Made by a program: the position numbers and the translations under genes
In this document: one piece after another, positions 38,661 to 47,991 of the stretch
How the letters are laid out: the number at the start of each line of letters is the position of its first letter
Position numbering within the stretch: position 1 is the first letter of the stretch
NCBI RefSeq assembly: GCF_036634195.1
Contig: NZ_JAZIFY010000001.1
Span: forward strand, 5,962,501 to 6,026,500
Source: Streptomyces sp. P9-A4
Lineage (GTDB): Bacteria; Actinomycetota; Actinomycetes; Streptomycetales; Streptomycetaceae
Direction of reading: 5' to 3'
DNA: 64,000 nt
Notes under the pieces: model-generated
The model's database searches: none
Seen by the model: the letters and a program-made list of their open reading frames with translations, nothing else
What the model was told of the DNA's origin: nothing

Positions 38661-39950
38661 GTGAGCTCGGGAGGTCTGGAGCTGCCCCCAGGTGATTCGG
38701 GTCACGAGGGGGGCCCGGCCGAGCCCGCGGAGGCCTCGGCGTCGCCCGGCACGGCCACCCCGCCGGGCGCCGTGCCGCCCGGCACGGTCACCGTCGCCCG
38801 GCCCGTGGAGATAGGGGCCGAGATCGACTGGGACGCCGAGGCCTGGAGCGAGGTCCGCACCCGCGCCCAGCGCGCCGGGCGGGCCTACATCTGGCTGAAC
38901 CTCGTCGAGCAGCGGCTCCGCGCCGTGGTCGCCGCCGTCCTGCGGCCCGTGTACGAGCCCGTGCACGGCGAGGAGTGGGTGGTGGCCGCGGCCGGCCCGG
39001 CCGGCCAGGAATGGGTCCAGCGGGCCGTCGCCGTCCGCGAGGTCTCCCGCCGCAAGGGCTACCTCCTCGACCCCGCCGACGACAACGTCCTCAGCTTCCT
39101 CACCCTGCCGCAGCTGCGCGAGCTGATGGTGCAGCACTGGCCCTGCTTCGAGCCCTACTTCGACGACCGGCGCGAGGTCGAGCTCGCCCTCGACGAGCTG
39201 GAGGTCACGCGCAACGTCGTCTCCCGCAACCGGGCCCTCTCGCTGACCGTGCTCGCCCAGTCCGAACGGGCCTCCGCCCGCATCCTGGAGATCCTCGGCA
39301 GCGGAGCCGGGGTGCCGTCGGCCGACCGGCTGCCCGTGGACGCGGTCGAGGACCTCGTGGGCGACCGGTACGCGGACGTCGTCTCCGTCCACCCCGACCG
39401 GGTCCGGCTCCAGCGGCAGCTGCCCGCCGAGGACCTCTTCGGCGGCGCCCGCCGCCTCGACGCCACCGGCATAGGTCTCAATCTGCTCGTGCAGAACTTC
39501 TCCGGCCGCCGCATGGTCCGGCTCGCCGAGTCCGGCTGCCGGACCCGCCTCCTCTTCCTCAACCCCGCCAGCAGCGCGGTCAAGCGCCGCGAACGGGAAC
39601 TGGGCCTGAAGAAGGGCGAGCTGAGCCGCTCGGTCGAGATGAACATCCTGCACATGCGCCGGGTCCGCTCCAAGCTGCGCGACCCGGGCGCCTTCCAGAT
39701 CCACGTCTTCGACGAGACCCCCCGCTTCACCGCCTATCTGGTGGACGGCGACGGGCCGGACGGCGTCGGCGTCGTGCAGTCCTATCTGCGCCGGGCCAGG
39801 GGCATGGAGGCCCCGGTCCTGGTGCTGCGCGGCGGAGGCCGGAACGTGGTCCGCCACGGCCAGGGCGCACGTGACGGCGATCACGGACTCTTCGAGACGT
39901 ACCGGGAGGAATTCGAGTCCGTCTGGCTCGACTCCCGGCCCGTCTCCTGA
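38661..39950 (+). CDS. SAV2148-type HEPN-domain protein
   Basis: The product is 429 aa. After a disordered acidic N-terminus (about 45 residues) a HEPN-like helical part follows (AWSEVRTRAQRAGRAYIWLN, then LVEQRLRAVVAAVLRPVYEP). The C-terminal part (DATGIGLNLLVQNFSGRRMV, then RLAESGCRTRLLFLNPASSA) resembles a phospholipase-D-like effector. The family is conserved across Streptomyces and its role is unknown; HEPN domains are often RNases in stress or defence. GTG 38661 gives MSSGGLELPPGD. There is no antitoxin-like neighbour. Confidence 0.87.
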   Translation: MSSGGLELPPGDSGHEGGPAEPAEASASPGTATPPGAVPPGTVTVARPVEIGAEIDWDAEAWSEVRTRAQRAGRAYIWLNLVEQRLRAVVAAVLRPVYEPVHGEEWVVAAAGPAGQEWVQRAVAVREVSRRKGYLLDPADDNVLSFLTLPQLRELMVQHWPCFEPYFDDRREVELALDELEVTRNVVSRNRALSLTVLAQSERASARILEILGSGAGVPSADRLPVDAVEDLVGDRYADVVSVHPDRVRLQRQLPAEDLFGGARRLDATGIGLNLLVQNFSGRRMVRLAESGCRTRLLFLNPASSAVKRRERELGLKKGELSRSVEMNILHMRRVRSKLRDPGAFQIHVFDETPRFTAYLVDGDGPDGVGVVQSYLRRARGMEAPVLVLRGGGRNVVRHGQGARDGDHGLFETYREEFESVWLDSRPVS

Positions 39951-40037
39951 CCCCCGGACGGGGGCAGCCGGGGGCGTTGTCAGTGGTGCGTGCGAGGGTG
40001 GTCAACACCACGGGGGAGATCACGTAAGGAGGACCCG

Positions 40038-40778
40038 ATGGCTTGGCACGGCGAGACGCTGGTCGGCTTCGACCTGGAGACGACCGGCACCGAACCGCTT
40101 GAGGCCCGTATCGTGACGGCCTCGATCATCGAGGTCGACGGCGGGGGACACATCGCACACCGGCGGGACTGGCTCGCCGACCCGGGCATCCGCATCCCGG
40201 AACAGGCCTCCGCGATCCACGGCATCAGCACCGAGCGCGCGGCAGCCGAGGGCCGGCCGGTGCGGGAGGTCGCCGACGAGATCGCGCGGACCCTCGCCGC
40301 GTACTGGGAGGACGGCGTCCCGGTCGTCGCGTACAACGCCTCCTTCGACCTGACACTGCTCTCCGCCGAGCTGCGCCGCCACGGGCTGCCCTCGCTGAGC
40401 GAGCGGCTCGGCGGCGTCCCCGTCGGGCCCGTCCTCGACCCGTACACCATCGACCGGGCCGTCGACCGCTACCGGCGCGGCAAGCGGACCCTGGAAGCGG
40501 TCTGCGGGGAGTACGGCGTGGTGCTCGAAGCCGCCCACCAGGCCGCCGCCGACGCGCTGGCCGCCGTCCGGGTCGCCGTCGCGATAGCCGAGCGGCACCG
40601 CGAGGTCGCCGATCTCGACCCGGCCGAGCTCCACGAGCGGCAGATCGTCTGGTACCGCGCCTGGGCCGAGAACTTCCAGGACTTCCTGCGCCGCAAGGGC
40701 GACACGGAAGCGGTCGTCGACCCCGTCTGGCCGCTGCGCGGCCCGGTGGTCGCGCCCGTCGGCGGGGCGGTCGGTTAG
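40038..40778 (+). CDS. DEDD-type 3'-5' exonuclease (DnaQ-like)
   Basis: The product is 246 aa. The catalytic residues are plain: D and E in GFDLETTGTEP, D in YNASFDLTLL, and the C-terminal H-x4-D in EAAHQAAADALAAV. The fold matches the epsilon-subunit/RNase T exonuclease group; no polymerase or helicase domain is attached. It probably trims DNA or RNA ends in repair. ATG 40038 has AAGGAGG seven bases ahead. The gene's last four bases overlap the converging hydrolase gene. Confidence 0.92.
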   Translation: MAWHGETLVGFDLETTGTEPLEARIVTASIIEVDGGGHIAHRRDWLADPGIRIPEQASAIHGISTERAAAEGRPVREVADEIARTLAAYWEDGVPVVAYNASFDLTLLSAELRRHGLPSLSERLGGVPVGPVLDPYTIDRAVDRYRRGKRTLEAVCGEYGVVLEAAHQAAADALAAVRVAVAIAERHREVADLDPAELHERQIVWYRAWAENFQDFLRRKGDTEAVVDPVWPLRGPVVAPVGGAVG

Positions 40779-41605
40779 GAGTTCTCCTTGAGGAAGGAGA
40801 GCAGCAGTTCGTTCACCTTCTCCGGCTGGTCCAACTGGAGCCAGTGGCCCGCGTCCTCGACCCGCTCGTAACGCCAGTCGCCCGCCACGTACTCCTCCGT
40901 CCCGGACATCGAGCGCTCGGTGAGGAAACGGTCGCCCGTCGACCACACACCCATCACCGGCACCGACTCGGGCAACGGCACCGCCGGGGCCTCCGGGCCG
41001 AACTGGACCTCCGCCGGGATGCCCGCCCGGTAGATGTTCAGCGCGGCCGTCAGCGCGCCGGGCGCCCGCAGCCCCTCGATCACGGACTCCGCGTGCGGGT
41101 GCTCGCCCAGCATGTCCCGCAGGCCCGCGAAGTCGTCCCGCGCGAGCCAGTCCTCGGCCAGCCCGGCCAGCTGGAACAGCAGCATGTACCAGGACCGCTG
41201 CCGCTGCTCCCAGCCCCCGGACCGGATCGCCCCCAGATGCCCCACGGACAGGATGCTCAGGCTCCGCACCCGGTCCGGGAAGAACTGGGTCAGGCCCTGC
41301 GCGATGCCCGAACCCCAGTCGTGGCCCACCACATGGACCCGGTCCAGGTCGAGCCGCGCCAGAAGTTCGACCAGGTCGCCGACGTGCTTCCCCGGGTGGT
41401 ACGCCTCCGGGCCGCCCTCGGGACGGTCCGAGGCACCGAAGCCCCGCAGCGTGGGGGCCACGCACCGGAAGCCCGCCGTCGTGAGCGCGGCGACCTGGTG
41501 GTGCCACAGGTGGTGCGAGTCAGGAAAACCGTGCACCAGCAGAACCGCCGGCCCCTCACCGCTCACCTCGACGTCGAGCGTCACCTCGGAAAGTTCCACG
41601 CGCAT
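40775..41605 (-). CDS. alpha/beta hydrolase (epoxide-hydrolase/haloalkane-dehalogenase type)
   Basis: The product is 276 aa. The oxyanion HGFPDSHHLW motif, the nucleophile Asp in VVGHDWGSGIA and the late His in VEDAGHWLQLDQPEK fit an Asp-nucleophile alpha/beta hydrolase, most often an epoxide hydrolase. The charge-relay acid could be the Asp in GVWSTGDRFL. ATG 41603-41605 starts MRVELSEV. The gene converges with and overlaps the exonuclease gene by four bases. Confidence 0.87.
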   Translation of the reverse strand: MRVELSEVTLDVEVSGEGPAVLLVHGFPDSHHLWHHQVAALTTAGFRCVAPTLRGFGASDRPEGGPEAYHPGKHVGDLVELLARLDLDRVHVVGHDWGSGIAQGLTQFFPDRVRSLSILSVGHLGAIRSGGWEQRQRSWYMLLFQLAGLAEDWLARDDFAGLRDMLGEHPHAESVIEGLRAPGALTAALNIYRAGIPAEVQFGPEAPAVPLPESVPVMGVWSTGDRFLTERSMSGTEEYVAGDWRYERVEDAGHWLQLDQPEKVNELLLSFLKENS

Positions 41606-41664
41606 CTCAACACCCCGTTCGCGTCGGGCCGGTTAGGCCGGTCAGGTCGCCGGGGATCATGATG

Positions 41665-42522
41665 TCAGAACGGGTACCAGCGCACCTCGGCATCGCCGTC
41701 CCGCAGCGAGGCCACCCGCCGCTCGAACTCGGCCAGCGCCTTCGGGTTCGACGGCGCGTGCTGCGCCACCCACGCGCAGCTCGCGGTCTCCCGCGCCCCG
41801 CGCAGCACCGCGCACCCCTCCCACTCGCGCACGTCCCAGCCGTACGCCTCCGTGAACGCGTCGTAAGCCGCCGGGTCCAAGCCGTACCGGTCCCGGGAGA
41901 GCGCGAGGACCACGAGGTCGTGCTCGCGCAGATCGGACGAGAAGGTCTCCAGGTCCACCAGGACCGGGCCGTCCGGGCCGACGTGGACGTTCCGGGGGAG
42001 GGCGTCGCCGTGGATCGGGCCCGGCGCCAGGTGCGGGGTCAGCGCCGCCGCCGCCGGGGCGAAGGAATCGCGCCGCTCCCGCAGGAAGGCCGCGTCCGCC
42101 GGGTCGATCGCGTCGCCCGCGAGCCGCAGCCACCGCTCGACCCCGCCGAGCAGTTCACGCCGGGGCAGGGTGAAGCCGGCCGGCTCGGGCAGCGCGTGCA
42201 CCGCGCGGAGCAGCGGGGCCAGATCACGGGGCTCCGTCGGTCGCACCGCCTCGGGCAGCCGGTGCCAGAGAGTGACCGGATGGCCGTCGACCGAACGGGG
42301 CTTCTCCTCGGCGGCCCGGACGGCCGGCACACCCGCCTCGGCGAGCCAGCCGGCGAGAGCCAGTTCCCGCTCGGCCCGCTCGAACAGCTCGGCGTCCCGG
42401 CCCACCTTCACGGCGAGATCCCCCACGGCGAAGACCGCGTTCTCACCGAGGGCCAGCAGCCGCGCCTCCGCCACCGGCAGCCCCGCCGCCGCCAGGATCT
42501 CCCGCGCCCGCGCCTCGTCCAT
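41665..42522 (-). CDS. aminoglycoside-phosphotransferase family kinase
   Basis: The product is 285 aa. The kinase-like fold shows the ATP lobe (NAVFAVGDLAVKVGRDAELF), the catalytic loop PIHGDALPRNVHVG (HxD-x4-N equivalent) and the metal-binding VLVDLETF. This superfamily phosphorylates aminoglycosides, choline, homoserine, sugars or peptides; nothing here shows a drug substrate, so it should not be called a resistance gene. ATG 42520-42522 has GGGAGAGG upstream. It is 59 bases upstream of the hydrolase gene on the same strand and divergent from the ABC sugar operon. Confidence 0.85.
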   Translation of the reverse strand: MDEARAREILAAAGLPVAEARLLALGENAVFAVGDLAVKVGRDAELFERAERELALAGWLAEAGVPAVRAAEEKPRSVDGHPVTLWHRLPEAVRPTEPRDLAPLLRAVHALPEPAGFTLPRRELLGGVERWLRLAGDAIDPADAAFLRERRDSFAPAAAALTPHLAPGPIHGDALPRNVHVGPDGPVLVDLETFSSDLREHDLVVLALSRDRYGLDPAAYDAFTEAYGWDVREWEGCAVLRGARETASCAWVAQHAPSNPKALAEFERRVASLRDGDAEVRWYPF

Positions 42523-42690
42523 CGACCTCTCCCTCACCTGTGCGTTTGAGCCAAAGTCTCCCATCCGCGCGGCTCACCACGGAGGCCGCCTTGACGGCCC
42601 CACGGTCCGTCAGGACCATGGCGGGATTCCCACGGCGGTCACGGGTCCTCCCTGACGGGGGCCGGGGGAGGGCGGACGGGGGTCGGATCG

Positions 42691-43635
42691 GTGAGTTCGA
42701 TGACCGCGACGAAGCGGCCGGACAGGACGAGGGCACCGCGCGCCGCCGACCGAGGACGCCCACGCGGCCCCGACCTCGGCGCCTGGTTCCTGGTGCTCCC
42801 CGCGCTGCTCCCCATCCTGGTGCTCAGCGTCGGCCCGCTGCTCTACGGCATCGCGCTCGCCTTCACCGACGCCCAGTCCGGCCGCACCCGGACGACCCGC
42901 TGGGTCGGCACCCTCAACTTCCAGGACCTGCTGCACGACGCGCTCTTCTGGGACTCGTTCCGCATCGGGGTGGTCTGGGCCGTCGGCGTCACCGTCCCCC
43001 AGTTCCTCCTTGGGCTCGGCCTCGCCCTCCTGCTCAACCAGAACCTCCGCTTCCGCTGGCTGGCACGGGCCCTCGCCATCGTCCCCTGGGCGATGCCCGA
43101 GGTCGTCGTCGGCATCATGTGGCGGCTCGTCTACAACCCCGACGCGGGCATCCTCAACGAGACCCTCCGCGACCTGGGCCTCGGCGAGGGCCACGACTGG
43201 CTCTCCGGGCTCGCCACCGCCCTCCCCGCCGTCATCCTCGTCGGCGTCTGGGCCGGGATGCCGCAGACCACCGTCGCCCTGCTCGCCGGGCTCCAGAACA
43301 CCCCGCGCGAGCTCCACGAGGCCGCCGCCCTCGACGGCGCCGGATCCTGGCGCCGCTTCCGCGCCGTCACCTGGCCCGCGCTCAGACCCGTGGCCCTCGC
43401 CATCACCGCCCTCAACCTCATCTGGAACTTCAACTCCTTCGCCCTGGTCTACGTCCTGACCAACGGCGGACCCGGCGGCCGGACCCGGCTCCCCATGCTC
43501 TTCGCCTACGAAGAGGCCTTCCGCTACGGGCAGTTCGGTTACGCCGCCGCGATGGGCTGTGTGATGGTCGCCGCCGTCTCGGTGCTCATCGCCCTCTCCC
43601 TCGTACGACGGCTGAAAGGGGACCAGGACCGGTGA
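42691..43635 (+). CDS. sugar ABC transporter permease (MalF-like)
   Basis: The product is 314 aa with about six spans. The EAA loop is present: PRELHEAAALDGAGSWRRFR. This fixes it as the inner-membrane subunit that docks the ATPase. GTG 42691 has GGGGG upstream; ATG 42700 is an alternative. It is the first gene of a three-gene operon with overlapping stops and starts, and no ATPase gene is included. Such Streptomyces importers are usually powered by a shared MsiK-type ATPase. Confidence 0.92.
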   Translation: MSSMTATKRPDRTRAPRAADRGRPRGPDLGAWFLVLPALLPILVLSVGPLLYGIALAFTDAQSGRTRTTRWVGTLNFQDLLHDALFWDSFRIGVVWAVGVTVPQFLLGLGLALLLNQNLRFRWLARALAIVPWAMPEVVVGIMWRLVYNPDAGILNETLRDLGLGEGHDWLSGLATALPAVILVGVWAGMPQTTVALLAGLQNTPRELHEAAALDGAGSWRRFRAVTWPALRPVALAITALNLIWNFNSFALVYVLTNGGPGGRTRLPMLFAYEEAFRYGQFGYAAAMGCVMVAAVSVLIALSLVRRLKGDQDR

Positions 43636-44474
43636 GCGTTCTCCGGACGAGCGGACCCGCGCGGGCCGGCCAGTACCTGGCCCTCCTCGCGTACCTGGTC
43701 TTCCTCGCCTTCCCGTTCCTGTGGCTGATCTCCACCGCCTTCAAACCGGCGCCCGAGCTGGCCTCGCTCCACCCCACCTGGATCCCGAAGGACCCCACGC
43801 TCGACAACTTCCGGCAGGCCTTCGGCGAACAGCCGCTGCTCAGGGCCGCCGCGAACAGCCTGGTCGCCGCGGTCGCCGCCGCCCTGATCGCGGTGGCCGT
43901 CGCGACCCCGCTCGCCTATGTGACGGCCCGCCACCGGGGAAGGCTCGCCTCGGCCGCCACCGGCTGGGTCGTGATCAGCCAGGCCTTCCCCTTCGTCCTG
44001 GTGATCATCCCGCTCTTCCTGATCCTCAAGAACCTGCACCTGATCAACAGCGGGCCCGGACTCGTCCTGGTGTACGTGGTCTGGTCGCTGCCCTTCGCCC
44101 TCTGGATGCTCATGGGATACGTCCGGGCCGTCCCCGCCGAGCTGGAGGAGGCCGCCGCCGTCGACGGCGCCGGCCGGCTCCGTACCCTCGTCTCGGTCAC
44201 CGCGCCGCTGCTCGTCCCCGGCATCGTCGCCACCGCGCTGTTCGCCTTCGTCACCGCCTGGAACGAGTTCTTCTTCGCGCTCGTGCTCCTCAAGACCCCC
44301 GAGAAGCAGACGCTGCCGGTCGTCCTCACCCACTTCCTCGGCGCCGAGGGCGTCGCGGACCTCGGTCCGCTCGCCGCCGCGGCCTTCCTCGCCACCCTGC
44401 CCTCCCTCCTCGTCTTCGCCGTACTCCAGCGCCGGATCACCGGCGGCATGCTGGCCGGGGCGGTGAAGTCATGA
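43632..44474 (+). CDS. sugar ABC transporter permease (MalG-like)
   Basis: The product is 280 aa with six likely spans. The EAA loop is PAELEEAAAVDGAGRLRTLV. Start GTG 43632 overlaps the previous stop by four bases, and its own stop overlaps the next start (ATGA), so the three subunits are made in fixed ratio. It pairs with the upstream MalF-like subunit. Confidence 0.93.
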   Translation: MSVLRTSGPARAGQYLALLAYLVFLAFPFLWLISTAFKPAPELASLHPTWIPKDPTLDNFRQAFGEQPLLRAAANSLVAAVAAALIAVAVATPLAYVTARHRGRLASAATGWVVISQAFPFVLVIIPLFLILKNLHLINSGPGLVLVYVVWSLPFALWMLMGYVRAVPAELEEAAAVDGAGRLRTLVSVTAPLLVPGIVATALFAFVTAWNEFFFALVLLKTPEKQTLPVVLTHFLGAEGVADLGPLAAAAFLATLPSLLVFAVLQRRITGGMLAGAVKS

Positions 44475-45766
44475 GACGACCGCTCCTGACCTGCGTCGCC
44501 GCGCTCGCCCTGCTCCTCACCGGCTGCACCACGGGGAGCGAGGGACCCGATGACGGCGTCGTACGGCTCCGCTTCCAGTCCCTCGCCTGGCAGCAGGAGT
44601 CCGTCGACGCCAACCGCGAACTGGTGAAGGAGTGGAACGCCACCCACCCCGACGTCCAGGTCGACTACGTCCAGGGCAGCTGGGACTCCGTCCACGACCA
44701 GCTCCTCACCTCCTTCGAGGGCGGCGAGGCGCCCGACATCATCCACGACGCCTCCGACGACCTCGCCGACTTCGCGTACGGCGGCGACCTCGCCGACCTC
44801 CGCCCGCTGCTTTCGGCCCGCCTCCGCGCCGACATCCCCGCCCGCAGCTGGGAGACCACCACCTTCGGCGAGGGCGTCTACGGCGTGCCGTTCCTCCAGG
44901 AACCCCGCGTGATCATCGCCAACCGGAGGATCCTGGAATCCTCCGGCGTCCGCGTCCCCACCCCGGAGAAGCCCTGGAGCTGGACCGAGTTCCGGCAGAT
45001 CACCCAGGACCTCACCCGGAGCATGGGACCCGGCCGGTACGCCGTCGCCTGGCCCCTCAAGGAACCCGTCTCCGTCAGCCTCAACCTCGGGCTCTCCGCC
45101 GGCGGACAGCTCTTCCACCGGGAGTCCGACGGCCGCGTGACCGTCCGCTTCACCGAGGCCGACGCCGTCGTCCCCGGCACCGTCCACGACCAGGTCGTCA
45201 CCGACCGCACCGCCCCGCGCACCACCCTCGGCAGCGGCGGCTCCGACACCCTGCCCGGCCTCTTCGCCGGCAAGTACGCCATGGTCCCGCTCGGCTTCGC
45301 CTACCGGCAGCAGATCGCCCAGCAGGCGCCCAAGGGCTTCGAGTGGACGGTGCTGCCCGCCCCCGCCGGGAGCGCCGGACTCACCCAGGGCGTCTCCCCG
45401 CAGACCCTGTCGATCGCCGAGAGCAGCCCGCACAAGAAGGAGGCCGCCGCCTTCCTCGACTTCTTCCTGCGCCCCGGGAACATGGTGCGGCTCGCGCGCG
45501 GCGACTGGATGCTGCCCACCGGCACGGCCGCGCTCGCGGATCCCGCCCTGCACACCGCCCGGGACGGCTGGGCGACCGGCGCGGCGGTGGCCGAAAAGCT
45601 CAGCCCGGCGCCCGCGCAGTCGGTGCGCGGCTACCCGGAGTGGAAGGACAAGGTCGCGACCCCCGCCTTCCAGGAGTTCTACAGCGGCGCCATCGACACC
45701 GCCGAGCTGCGCAGGCGCCTGGTCGAGGACGGCAACCGGGTCCTCGCCCGCTATCAGCGCAGATGA
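44471..45766 (+). CDS. sugar ABC transporter substrate-binding lipoprotein
   Basis: The product is 431 aa. A signal peptide with lipobox (LLLTGCTT) anchors it outside the membrane. The family-1 solute-binding fold is suggested by WNATHPDVQVDYVQGSWDSV, FEGGEAPDIIHDASDDLADF and later KYAMVPLGFAYRQQ and HKKEAAAFLDFFL. It is the last gene of the importer operon, after both permeases, and a strong hairpin follows. The sugar cannot be told from sequence. Confidence 0.92.
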   Translation: MRRPLLTCVAALALLLTGCTTGSEGPDDGVVRLRFQSLAWQQESVDANRELVKEWNATHPDVQVDYVQGSWDSVHDQLLTSFEGGEAPDIIHDASDDLADFAYGGDLADLRPLLSARLRADIPARSWETTTFGEGVYGVPFLQEPRVIIANRRILESSGVRVPTPEKPWSWTEFRQITQDLTRSMGPGRYAVAWPLKEPVSVSLNLGLSAGGQLFHRESDGRVTVRFTEADAVVPGTVHDQVVTDRTAPRTTLGSGGSDTLPGLFAGKYAMVPLGFAYRQQIAQQAPKGFEWTVLPAPAGSAGLTQGVSPQTLSIAESSPHKKEAAAFLDFFLRPGNMVRLARGDWMLPTGTAALADPALHTARDGWATGAAVAEKLSPAPAQSVRGYPEWKDKVATPAFQEFYSGAIDTAELRRRLVEDGNRVLARYQRR

Positions 45767-45855
45767 CGGATTCGTCATTACGAAACCTTGTTGAATAAGT
45801 CACAGATGGGTGAAGGGTCTTCTCCGCGCCCCCTCCATCGGACAGTGTTCGAACC

Positions 45856-45890
45856 GGCCACCGCGCCGCCCCCCACGAGGCGCGGTGGCC
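45856..45890. terminator. hairpin terminator behind the sugar ABC operon
   Basis: A perfect 12-bp stem (45856-45867, GGCCACCGCGCC, with 45879-45890) has an 11-base loop and is followed by CTTAGATTTG. It lies 90 bases after the lipoprotein stop and 15 before the next start, so it ends the importer transcript. Confidence 0.8.
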
Positions 45891-45904
45891 CTTAGATTTG
45901 CCCC

Positions 45905-46471
45905 ATGACGAAGACGAAGCCGAAGACCTACGCGGCCCTGCTCCGCGGCATCAACGTGAGCGGGCACCGGAAGGTCCCCATGGCGGAGCTCCGGGTCCTC
46001 ATCGAAGGCCTCGGGCACACGGGCGTCCGCACCCACCTCCAGAGCGGGAACGCCGTCTTCACCACCGAATCCGGCGAAGGCGAGGACGCTCTCGCGGCGG
46101 CGCTGGAGGACGCGATCGAGGACCACTTCGGCTTCCGCGTCGACTGTCTCGTCCGCGACGGCGACTACCTCACCGCCGTCGCCGAGGCCTGCCCCTTCCC
46201 GGCCGCCGAGGTGAAGGGCAAGGAACTCCACGCCTTCTACTGCTCCGGGCCCGTCACCCTCGAGCGCTTCGCCGCGATCGACCGCGAGGCCTACCTCCCC
46301 GAGGACTTCGCCCTCGGCGACCGCGTCCTCTACCTCTACGTCCCCGACGGCCTCGGGACGTCCAGGCTGGCCCCGGTGATCTCCCGCCCGTCCGTCATGA
46401 AGGGGCTCGTCACCACCGCCAGGAACTGGAACACCGTGCTCAAGCTCATCGAGATGACACGGGAGGACTGA
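45905..46471 (+). CDS. DUF1697 family protein
   Basis: The product is 188 aa. The family opening [20 protein letters not shown] and the [12 protein letters not shown] segment are diagnostic of DUF1697. The C-terminus [13 protein letters not shown] is also typical. The function is unknown; the fold may be ferredoxin-like. ATG 45905 lies just past the importer terminator, so it has its own promoter or reads through. Confidence 0.9.
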   Translation: MTKTKPKTYAALLRGINVSGHRKVPMAELRVLIEGLGHTGVRTHLQSGNAVFTTESGEGEDALAAALEDAIEDHFGFRVDCLVRDGDYLTAVAEACPFPAAEVKGKELHAFYCSGPVTLERFAAIDREAYLPEDFALGDRVLYLYVPDGLGTSRLAPVISRPSVMKGLVTTARNWNTVLKLIEMTRED

Positions 46472-46503
46472 CCCCGAAGTGGCCCGGTCGAATCATTGGT
46501 GAT

Positions 46504-46523
46504 TGGCCCGGATACCCGGGCCA
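46504..46523. promoter_or_regulatory. inverted repeat in the promoter of the DsbA-like gene
   Basis: A perfect 8-bp dyad with four-base spacer (TGGCCCGG-ATAC-CCGGGCCA) lies 22 bases before the start. Another TGGCCCGG occurs about 25 bases upstream, and a -10-like TAGATT follows at about 46533. The position overlapping the core promoter fits an operator, although a transcript hairpin is possible. Confidence 0.45.
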
Positions 46524-46545
46524 TCCACTGGCTAGATTCAATGCC

Positions 46546-47208
46546 ATGACGAGCACCGAGATCCAGCCGCAGACCCAGATCCAGCCGCAGACCCAGTCCC
46601 AGACCCGCCCCGTCGTCGACTTCTACTTCGACCCCGCCTGCCCCTTCGCCTGGATCACCTCCCGGTGGATGCTGGAGGTCGAACGCCACCGGGACATCGA
46701 CCTCCGCTTCAAGGTCATGAGCCTGTACTTCCACAACGAGGGCAACACCCTGCCCGACTGGTACCGCGAACTCGTCGACGCGTCCATCGGCCCCGTCCGG
46801 GTGGCGGTGGCCGCCGCCGAACAGCACGGCGAGGAGATCCTGCGCCCGCTCTACACCGCGTACGGCACCCGCATCCACGAGGGGAAGCAGCAGGACTTCG
46901 CCGCCGTCGTCGCCGATTCGCTCGCCGAACTCGGCCTGCCCGCCGAACTCGCCGCGGCCGCCCACGACCCGTCGTACGACGAGGCCGTCCGCCGCAGTCA
47001 CGACGCCGGCAAGGAGCCCGAGGCCGAGGGCTACGTGGGCACCCCGACCCTCCACGTCGACGGCACCGTCTGGTTCGGCCCCGTCCTGCGGGCCGTCCCG
47101 CGCGGCGAACGGGCCGCCGAACTCTTCGACAGCTTCCGCGTCCTCGCCGGTCACCCGGACCTCTTCGAACTCAAGCGCACCCGCACCGGCGGCCTCGACT
47201 TCGGCTGA
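46546..47208 (+). CDS. DsbA-fold oxidoreductase, Rv2466c-like (mycothiol-dependent nitroreductase type)
   Basis: The product is 220 aa. The N-terminal thioredoxin-fold motif [20 protein letters not shown] is characteristic of the mycobacterial Rv2466c group. It has a single active-site cysteine (CPFA) instead of the CPxC pair seen in some members, so it would act with mycothiol. Rv2466c enzymes reduce nitro drugs using mycothiol. The repeated QTQIQPQTQ residues near the start are probably disordered. ATG 46546 is preceded by the dyad described separately. Confidence 0.85.
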   Translation: MTSTEIQPQTQIQPQTQSQTRPVVDFYFDPACPFAWITSRWMLEVERHRDIDLRFKVMSLYFHNEGNTLPDWYRELVDASIGPVRVAVAAAEQHGEEILRPLYTAYGTRIHEGKQQDFAAVVADSLAELGLPAELAAAAHDPSYDEAVRRSHDAGKEPEAEGYVGTPTLHVDGTVWFGPVLRAVPRGERAAELFDSFRVLAGHPDLFELKRTRTGGLDFG

Positions 47209-47398
47209 GGAAACGGAAGTGCGGCGGCCCTGCCACCGATCCGCAACAGTCCGACCGGAACGCGTCACCTTCTGGAACACCGACCGCAGCGCCATCGAGG
47301 GCTTCCTCTTCCGGGGCGCCTCCTCCTGACGGCCGTCCGCCCGGCCGCTGTCGCGAAAGTTCAAGACCCGCGGCCGGCCGCTCGGTAGCGTCGAGGGC

Positions 47399-47971
47399 AT
47401 GAACGAGATCCACAGCCACCTCACCGTCTGCGCCACCGAAGCGAGCCGTGTCGCCCGCGCGGTCACCGCCGAACAGCTCGCCGCACCGTCCGTCTGCTCC
47501 GGCTGGACGGTCGGCGAGCTCGCCGACCACCTCGTCCTCTACACCGCGCACGGCCTCGAACACCGGGCCCTGCGCACCGAACTGCCCGAGGAGACCGTCA
47601 AGCGCTCCTTCGTCACCGAGAACGACTGGGCCGGCGCGTACGACGCCCAGCTCGGCCGGGCCCTCGCCGCCTGGGAACGGCCCGAGGCCTGGGAGGGCGA
47701 GATCGACCTCGGCTCCGCCGGGATGCCGGCCACCGCCATCGCCTCGATGCTCGTCCTCGAACTCGCCCTGCACGGCTGGGATCTGGCCCGCTCCACGGGA
47801 CAGGTCTTCGACGTCCCCGAGGACACGGCGGTCTTCGTCCTCGGTGTCACCGAGGAGAACGCCGGGATCTACCGCCAGTACGAGGGCTTCGCCGACGCCG
47901 TCGACGTACCCGACGACGCCCCGGCCTTCGCCCGCGCCCTCGCGGTCAGCGGCCGGAACCCGAAGGGCTGA
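47399..47971 (+). CDS. TIGR03086-type DinB-like mycothiol-dependent family protein
   Basis: The product is 190 aa. A helical bundle of the maleylpyruvate-isomerase-like type is visible, with the conserved SGWTVGELADHLVLY segment (a metal-ligand His) and LVLELALHGWDLARSTG. Such proteins bind a metal and often act with mycothiol. ATG 47399 is clear. The 190 bases before it show no gene. Close to the Rv2466c-like gene, it suggests a small thiol-metabolism neighbourhood. Confidence 0.85.
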   Translation: MNEIHSHLTVCATEASRVARAVTAEQLAAPSVCSGWTVGELADHLVLYTAHGLEHRALRTELPEETVKRSFVTENDWAGAYDAQLGRALAAWERPEAWEGEIDLGSAGMPATAIASMLVLELALHGWDLARSTGQVFDVPEDTAVFVLGVTEENAGIYRQYEGFADAVDVPDDAPAFARALAVSGRNPKG

Positions 47972-47991
47972 CCGGCGCGGAACCCGAAGAA

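Noticed and set aside
41665..42522. Aminoglycoside resistance gene
   Set aside because: The kinase fold is shared by many metabolic enzymes and nothing specific to aminoglycoside binding is visible.
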